A stretch of DNA of 64,000 nucleotides from Cupriavidus necator. GTDB taxonomy: Bacteria > Pseudomonadota > Gammaproteobacteria > Burkholderiales > Burkholderiaceae. The stretch lies in contig CP074386.1 of NCBI GenBank assembly GCA_022041995.1, positions 452,131-516,130 on the forward strand, given 5' to 3'. Position numbers and translations under genes: made by a program. Shown here piece by piece: positions 58,455 through 64,000 of this stretch (position 1 is its first letter; every line of letters starts with the position of its first letter). The notes beneath the pieces are model-generated. The model was not told the origin of the DNA. It ran no database searches and saw only the letters and a list, made by a program, of their open reading frames with translations.

Positions 58455-59273
58455 TAAAGCGCAACGGTTTTTCCCGGCGGCAATCACAGAAAAAGAAGTC
58501 GTTCAAGTCCCACGCACAACGCGACGTACAATTTCAGCGTATTACGCAACTCAAGGCGGAATATCTCGAAGACGACCAGCCTGTCCTCAGCATCGATACG
58601 AAGAAGAAGGAGATGCTGGGCAATTTCTATCGCGACGGCAAGCTCTACACGCGCGAGCAGCTTGAAGTCCTCGACCATGATTTTCCGAGCTACAGCGAAG
58701 GCAAGGTCATCCCGCATGGGCTGTACGACATCGGGCTGAACAAGGCACATGTGAACATCGGGGTGAGCCGTGACACGACGCAGTTTGCCTGCGACAGCGT
58801 AGCGCACTGGTGGGAAAAACAGGGTCGCGCCGATTATCCCCAAGCCACACGGTTACTGCTACTGTGCGATGGCGGAGGTAGCAACCCAAGTGATTCGTGG
58901 CTTTTCAAAGCGGATCTGCAAGATCTGGCAGACCGGCTCGGACTGGAAATCCGGGTGGCCCACTACGCCCCATACTGCTCGAAACATAATCCGATCGAGC
59001 ACCGCGTGTTTCCACACATTACGCGAGCCTGTGCTGGCGTAGTCTTCAGCAGCGTTAGTCTGGTTCGTGAACTGATCGAAAAAGCCTGCACAAAAACCGG
59101 ACTGAAAGTTACTGCTGACATTCTTGACGGAGTCTATGAAGCCGGACGGACAGTCACTCGTTGCGTCCGTGCTTCACTGAACATCGAGTACGACTCAACC
59201 TTGCCTGCGTGGAACTACAGCATCCGCTCACGGAACGCCGCATAGCGGGAAGTTATTTCGAGCACGTTCCTTA

Positions 59274-59567
59274 GTCAAATTCATGCGTGCCGAGGCCGAC
59301 ACGATGTTCGATCCGCGGCACTGGCCGCTGCCGGATGCGCGCATGATCTGGCAGTTCTGCGATGTGCTGGCCAGAGCACTGGTCATCCACGCGGGCGCGC
59401 TGCCGACTGTGCCTCAGTATCTCTATATGCCGCAATCGGGACAGCTGGATCTGCTTTACAATAGGCTTGGCAGGCGGTTTGCGTCTGGACTCTATGGTCT
59501 GCGTTTCCGCTGCGTGACCCAACCGACCCGGGACACAGGAGGTTTCTATGGCTTTGAACGCGCGTAA
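59274..59567 (+). pseudogene. Hypothetical gene, 3' part (split by composite transposon)
   Basis: This continues the frame of the 54161-54373 piece: VKFMRAEADTMFDPRHWPLP, DARMIWQFCDVLARALVIHA, YLYMPQSGQLDLLYNRLGRR, ending in GFYGFERA. It looks like a small conserved accessory protein, but no family is recognised. Its last codons overlap the next gene's start region in another frame. Confidence 0.5.
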
Positions 59568-59784
59568 TCCGCTGCCGGCCCGTCTGGCCAAAGGCAGCAA
59601 GGCGAGCAAACAACTGCGCCCCGAGGTCGTCGCGAGGCAGAAGCGAGGCGTGCAGGTCCTGCTGGCGCACGCGGACACGGCCGCGCAAAAGGGGCAGTCC
59701 CATCCGCCGGTGCGCAGCGCCTACACCGGCACGCTGCGCGTGCGCGCCGTGGTCGCAGGCAAGCTGCCCGTGACGGTCAAGTAG
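59548..59784 (+). CDS. Small basic hypothetical protein
   Basis: A 78-residue protein with a very good ribosome-binding site (cacaggaggttt, 6 bases before the ATG). It is rich in Lys/Arg/Ala: MALNARNPLPARLAKGSKAS, QLRPEVVARQKRGVQVLLAH, then PPVRSAYTGTLRVRAVVAG. No family is recognised. It is probably cotranscribed with the split gene before it, and a clear terminator follows at 59838-59866. Confidence 0.6.
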   Translation: MALNARNPLPARLAKGSKASKQLRPEVVARQKRGVQVLLAHADTAAQKGQSHPPVRSAYTGTLRVRAVVAGKLPVTVK

Positions 59785-59837
59785 CGCAGTGCAACGCCCA
59801 GCACGTGCCTCCCGACCGGGAGGCCTCACATTGCTGA

Positions 59838-59866
59838 AAAAGCCTCCCCATCGCGGGAGGCTTTGT
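59838..59866 (+). terminator. Rho-independent terminator
   Basis: Stem aaagcctccc/gggaggcttt with loop catcgc, followed by ttgtt. It lies 54 bp after the small basic gene. Confidence 0.85.
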
Positions 59867-59889
59867 TCATAATGGCGCGACGCTAAGAC

Positions 59890-60065
59890 GCCTGCCCCTT
59901 ACCAGCATGAGCTGGAGCTGGTGACACTGGCATCGTTGGTGCGAGCCGATCACCTGCTGCGCAAGATTGATGCGAGTTCGTTGGACGAAGGTCGCGCGCC
60001 TGTACTGGGCCGACAATGTTCGCCCGGCGCTTGATCCGGTGACGGTGTTCAAACCGGCCGAAAGG
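59890..60065 (+). pseudogene. IS1182-type transposase N-terminal fragment
   Basis: Codon pieces read YQHELELVTLASLVRADHLL and RKIDAS, then after a shift VARLYWADNVRPALDPVTVF. This is the start of IS1182/IS5-type transposases. Only about 55 codons remain, with a frame change near 59980. Confidence 0.6.
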
Positions 60066-60129
60066 TGTCCTTAAAAATTTAGCGGGCATGCACCTCGCCA
60101 ATAAGCCCGCCGATTTGACCACCACGCTC

Positions 60130-60498
60130 ATGGCAAAGCCCCGAATTGACAACAAGCGCGAACAGCGCATCTCGATGGAGATCGTTGTCGACGCATACAC
60201 CGAAGAAGAATGCGCGATGGCGTGGTACTGCCATCTCGAAGAAAGCCTGAGCTTTCCATTCGAAGCGCGGGTACGTCAAACCATGGCCGCTTCTCCGCTT
60301 CGTACCAGCGAACAAGTTTGCGTCACCGGACTCGCTCATGACCAGCTGTGCCGCTTTGCCATCTTTGTGCGAGCGCAGTACCGCCAGCGTGAGATCGTCG
60401 TCCCCCTTGCCCAACTTGTGCCGCTTCGCGCCAATCAGAGCACTCGGCTTGCTGTCTCCGATTGGCACTACTGGTGCGACCAAGGCTATAGCTTTTGA
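60130..60498 (+). CDS. CcbP-like calcium-binding protein
   Basis: A 122-residue acidic protein starting at MAKPRIDNKREQRISMEIVV. The features ISMEIVVDAYTEEECAMAWY, CHLEESLSFPFEARV and the later IVVPLAQLVPL match small CcbP-type calcium-binding proteins first described in cyanobacteria. Clustered acidic residues (DAYTEEE) would bind the ion. The earlier Met at 60088 would add an unrelated leader. Intact; cytosolic. Confidence 0.65.
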   Translation: MAKPRIDNKREQRISMEIVVDAYTEEECAMAWYCHLEESLSFPFEARVRQTMAASPLRTSEQVCVTGLAHDQLCRFAIFVRAQYRQREIVVPLAQLVPLRANQSTRLAVSDWHYWCDQGYSF

Positions 60499-60714
60499 GC
60501 ATTTTAAGCCCATGCGCAGCCGGCCACATCCTCCAACTGAGTCCTCCAGTAGGGGCTTTCATGTCTCACTGCTGCGGGGAAAGGTGGAAACGAATGCGAG
60601 GAACTATCCCCTGCAGAAGCCCGATTCCTGATTGTACGGACTATCATCACGTTTGCTGATTTCTGGCCCCTGCTACTAGGCCGGAAGTGTTCTGAAGAAT
60701 TGCCCAGATTGCCT

Positions 60715-62487
60715 ATGCCCATAATTTCTCTCACTGAAGCGCTGAACAATCTCACGGTAGACAATCTGAAATCGCTGATGCGCTGGCTTCCGGAAGCCTC
60801 ACGCATCGGAAAGAAGAGTGGGCTGGTTGAAGAGATCCTGCGCAACCTTGCCGGCGACAGGCTGCAAGCGCTGTGGAAGGGCTGGACGAGACTCAACGTC
60901 TGGCGGTAGCAGAGGCCACCTATGCGGGGGATGGCTGCTTTAATGCCACGCGGTTTCGAGCCAAGTATGGGCGTTTGCCGAATTTTTCGGTCCGGGACGA
61001 TCGGCGCCGACACGAGCACCATGGGCCGCCCACGGCGTTGTGCCTGTTTTTGTACTATCAGAATGGATGGCGCTACGTGCCTGCCGATCTGAACGAGCGG
61101 CTCATGGCATTCGTGCCGGCGCCAGAGCCTGTCCGGCTGGACACGGTCGATACGCTTCCCGGCATGTACGGTGAAAGCCCATTGTCGGTGCGGCTGTGTG
61201 AGCGCGATGCCCTGGCGGATCTACCGCTGCTACTGCGTCTGGTGGATCAGGGAAAGCTTAAGGTCAGCGAGAAGACAGCGCTGCCGGGCACGGCGACGTT
61301 GCAATTGTTGTGCGGGCAACTGTCCGGTAGCGACTACTACGCCGAGCACGTGCCGGGACCCACCGATCAGGAGATAGGGCCGATCAAGGCATTTTCTTGG
61401 CCGATGCTGCTTCAGGCAGCGGGGCTTGTGCAACGTAACGGGAGCAAGCTGGTGCTAAGCAAGGCCGGACTGACAGCCCTGACGACGCCAACGGCTGACG
61501 TGCTTGGCAAAATCTGGCGGAAATGGCTGAGAGCGACGTCGCTGGATGAATTTAGCCGAATAGATGTCATCAAGGGGCAAAAAGCCAAGGGCGGTGCGAT
61601 GGGTGCAGTGGCGCCGCGCCGCGCGGCGATCGCCGAGATGCTGCAGCGTTGTCCGGCCGGGGAGTGGATCAGCATCGACGCGTTTCCCGTCTCATGGTGG
61701 CAACTGGGCATACTTTCGACGTGGCCCGCGACCCTTGGAGTCTTTACATTTGTGAGGCGGATTACGGCAGCCTGGGGCACAGCGGCTACCATGACTGGGA
61801 CATTCTTCAGTTGCGGTATATGCTCTGCTTCCTGTTCGAGTATGCGGCGCCACTTGGCATCCTTGATATCGCATACACCGAACCGGCGGGGGCTCGGCCT
61901 AATTTTCACGATATGTGGGGAACGGACGAACTCCAATTCCTCAGTCGCTACGATGGCCTGGCCTATTTTCGCGTGACCTCGTTGGCGCCTATTGCCTTGG
62001 CGCCAGCGGCCACTACACGCCGGCGCGGTCCAGTCTAGCGTAAGGCTATCCATCATGCCGGCATGCAGGTCAAGGTCATCGCGGGCCGTCTGTCGGCAGA
62101 AGAGTCTCTGGTTCTGGACATGTGGGCAACCGAAGAGGCGGACAGACTCTGGCGGCTCGACCTTCAGAAGGCCATCGTAGCGGTCGAGAGGGGCATGACA
62201 TCGCCGAACTTCGCGAATTCCTGCAGGCCTGGGACGACCAGCCGGTGCCAGACACGGTGGAATCCTTCATCAAGCGGGCTGGCAAGCAGGGCAAGGCGCT
62301 GAAAGTCGCGGGGACCACGCTGCTGATTGATTGCAATGACGCGCAAATGGCAGCCATGCTGGCCACGCGCAAGGAGACCGCCCATCTGTGTCTGCGCGCC
62401 GGTGATAAGCATGTGGTAGTGCGGCTCGAGGACGAAGATAAGTTCCGGACACATGTTCGCGCGTTGGGCTATGGGATGACGGCCTGA
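60715..62487 (+). pseudogene. XPB-like helicase-associated domain protein, several frameshifts
   Basis: Joining frames gives about 590 residues. The start is MPIISLTEALNNLTVDNLKS, with LMRWLPEASRIGKKSGLVEE. Later blocks are AVAEATYAGDGCFNATRFRA, DQEIGPIKAFSWPMLLQAAG and EWISIDAFPVSWW, and the end is a small XPB/Ssl2-like domain (TLLIDCNDAQMAAML, VVRLEDEDKFRTHVRALGYG). Frame changes lie near 60890, 61710, 61990-62060 and 62193. Such helicase-associated proteins often lack a motor of their own. It lies directly upstream of jetA in the same orientation, so it may belong to the same defence cluster. Function is inference. Confidence 0.5.
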
Positions 62488-62849
62488 GGTTTGCGCCGGT
62501 CGGTGGTGCCATGCCAGGGGCGAGCGCTATGCGACGCGAAGATAGATGGGTGACAGCCCGGCCACAGACGCAGGCCGTGGTGCTGGCGGGTGGCTCGATG
62601 CCGCCGAGCGGGTCCCGGTGAGGTTCCGTCCCCCAATCGTATTTGGGCCAAGTCCAACTGCCGTACCCATTCCGGCTCGTAAGGCACCTACCGGGTCGCC
62701 AGGGCGCGGCCCGCACAGGGTGCGCCGGCGCCAGGCGATCCCTGAAGCAGTCGCGCGGCGGGGCAGGGCAGGGTGGTATCGTACGATTTTGTTCGCTGCG
62801 TCGATGGTACGCAGGTGCAATGCCAGAGTGAAGGGGGACATCAGCCGCC
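62488..62849. other. Gap between XPB-like gene and jetA
   Basis: No gene is supported. Frames are open on both strands because of high GC but show no recognisable sequence. Confidence 0.4.
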
Positions 62850-64000
62850 ATGGTGGATTCGGGGTATCCGCAGTTCTTTCGTCCGTTGACACTGAAGAGG
62901 CGAAGGCTGATCGCTGCCTGCATCCGCGCATTCTATGCGCGGCTGTATGGTTCCCATGCCGACTACCGCTCCATCCTTGGGCGCGAGGACTTGCGTGACC
63001 TCTTTGTCCAGACCATGCAGTCCGCCACGCTGCCGGCCGATCCTGCCGGTGAAGATGGCGAAGACGGATTCGCTGCCAGTGACCTGGCCGACGACCAGAA
63101 GTTGGCAAGTGCCATCGTGCGCCTCCTTGTCGCGGACGGCTGGCTCGAAACCGCCGAGGATCGCGTCCGGCTGGTTACCGCCTATCGCTTCACCCGCGCC
63201 GGCAAGATCTTCGCTCAGGGCTGACGCTGGCCGACCGCCCACGCGAACGGACCCGTCAGCGCAACATGCGCTCCTGCAAGAATGCACTGAGTGCCTTCAT
63301 CGAGCGCCGCGACGTGGAGGACCTGCTCGACGCCTACGAGTATGCCGATCGGGTCATTGCCGACCTCTCTGAAGATATCGAGCTCTTCTACGACCTGGCC
63401 GCAAGATACTGCTCGATGCGCATGTACAGGCAATTGGGATGGGTTCATCGAATTCGTAGAGCGACGTTTTCGTGATGAGTTCTCGCCCCGCCTGGTCTAT
63501 GACAATGCCGAGCGCCACCGGCTGGACATCGGGGCGCTGATCGAACGTCTGAACGAGTTGACCGCGTCGAGATGCAGGCCATTGACGATGAGCTGGCCAA
63601 CCACGCGGCATGGGCCGCGCAGGCCGCGCCGGACGGGGCTATCTTGAGATGGATGCTTGATCGGATCGACGAGATGGTGACCGCGGCCTGCCGAACGAAG
63701 CAGCCGGAATTGTTCCGGGCTATGGAAAGCTATGTCCGCCGCCATGTGGTCTTGTTGTCGCAGAGTCTGTTCATGGGGGCATCGGGCAGCGGGGGCATTG
63801 TCCACCCTGATCCGCCGCCTGGGGGATGCCGGAGCGGGATCAGCGCGCGTGGCTGGAGCGGCAGGGAGCGGCGCTCGCACCGGTCAGCGTGGCGCTGTAT
63901 GATCTGCCGCGGTGCAGCCGAGAAGGCCGCCGAGCGTAACCGGGCACAGGCCGTGAGCATTGTTCCGGAGATCACGCGGGAAGAGCGTTTGCGTCAATTC
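62850..64000 (+). pseudogene. jetA: JetA-like Wadjet defence protein, frameshifted, runs off window
   Basis: The product resembles JetA (kleisin-like, MukF-related) of Wadjet systems, which sense and cut circular plasmid DNA with an SMC-type motor. Blocks in order: FFRPLTLKRRRLIAACIRAF, YARLYGSHADYRSILGREDL, VDGWLE-like strand, LDAYEYADRVIADLSEDIEL, GFIEFVERRFRDEFSPRLVY, MQAIDDELANHAAWA, LRWMLDRIDEMVTAACRTKQ, VSVALYDLPRCSREGRRA and AVSIVPEITREERLRQF. Frame changes lie near 63215, 63440, 63565, 63790 and 63885. JetB, JetC and JetD would be expected beyond 64000. A Wadjet gene on a plasmid being broken is understandable, since the system attacks plasmids. Confidence 0.6.

Larger units (their letters stand above)
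56950..59245 (+). pseudogene. ISAzo13-family transposase, copy 2, split by IS630
   Basis: The 5' part (56950-57366) reads MQAGYRAEVE... through GRKSRLTDHPEWNAVFLDVV to VRTVRQLL; the 3' part (58457-59245) resumes KRNGFSRRQSQKKKSFKSHA and runs to the normal C-terminus (WNYSIRSRNAA). The A7G3 tract keeps the first part in frame, unlike copy 1. Neither copy therefore encodes a complete transposase now. Confidence 0.85.
56864..59270 (+). mobile_element. ISAzo13-family element, copy 2, interrupted by IS630
   Basis: The element has the same ends as copy 1 in opposite orientation, with TTA at 56861-56863 and 59271-59273. Without the nested IS630 unit and its duplicated TA it is 1317 bp, one base shorter than copy 1, exactly the G-run difference. 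Confidence 0.85.

Noticed and set aside
62270..63287. Minus-strand frames of 148-217 codons
   Set aside because: Antisense to the XPB-like and jetA genes, whose + strand sequence matches known families despite indels.

Overview
The window looks like a plasmid or megaplasmid segment from a plant-pathogenic Ralstonia of the R. solanacearum species complex. Evidence: a giant SKWP-repeat type III effector (RipS family), a second effector gene preceded by a perfect HrpB-type hrpII box (TTCG-N16-TTCG), high-GC codon use, and a complete plasmid Rep/ParA/ParB backbone. Insertion sequences of at least eight families (IS3, IS4, IS5/IS903, IS6, IS110, IS630, IS1595, ISAzo13) make up much of the sequence. 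Many non-IS genes are broken by single-base indels, nonsense codons or insertions, which fits a lineage undergoing genome decay. Some homopolymer-linked frameshifts could instead be sequencing errors.

Layout. 0-2.6 kb: a broken SIR2-HerA defence locus split by an IS903-like element. 3.8-6.0 kb: a small exported protein, a LexA-like winged-helix protein next to two related 175-bp inverted-repeat elements, and a YecA/UPF0149 SEC-C protein. 6.2-9.2 kb: a zincin-like protein, an intact IS4-family element with a 9-bp target duplication, and an RCC1/ChaC chimera. 9.3-12.8 kb: a large STAND/NACHT-like NTPase gene with two in-frame stops. 12.8-15.4 kb: transposases. 15.5-24.9 kb: the SKWP effector (about 8.2 kb, three frameshifts, C-terminal OTU-like segment after a 12-G run) and an N-myristoylated ADP-ribosyltransferase-like effector. 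25-30 kb: a nest of IS3, IS110 and IS630 elements. 30.3-34.8 kb: a TniQ-like gene and a tyrosine recombinase, both frameshifted. 35-43 kb: the plasmid maintenance module, with parS-like palindromes, terminator, parB, parA, iteron-rich origin and rep. 43-53 kb: a segment bracketed by two inverted IS6-family copies holding small hypothetical genes, a frameshifted RecD2-like helicase, an IS110 element and an intact HipBA toxin-antitoxin pair with three operators exactly 50 bp apart. 53.2-53.9 kb: the 5' third of an extra rpoD cut by IS6. 54.2-59.6 kb: a gene split by a 4.9-kb composite transposon-like unit (two inverted ISAzo13 copies around an HTH/PIN toxin-antitoxin pair, one copy itself hit by IS630). 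59.5-64 kb: small genes, a multiply frameshifted XPB-like helicase-associated gene and a decayed jetA (Wadjet) running off the end.

Function. The intact core is replication and partition (rep, parA, parB, parS-like sites) plus HipBA. Around it lie remains of three anti-phage or anti-plasmid loci (SIR2-HerA, STAND NTPase, Wadjet JetA) and two virulence effectors, all damaged.
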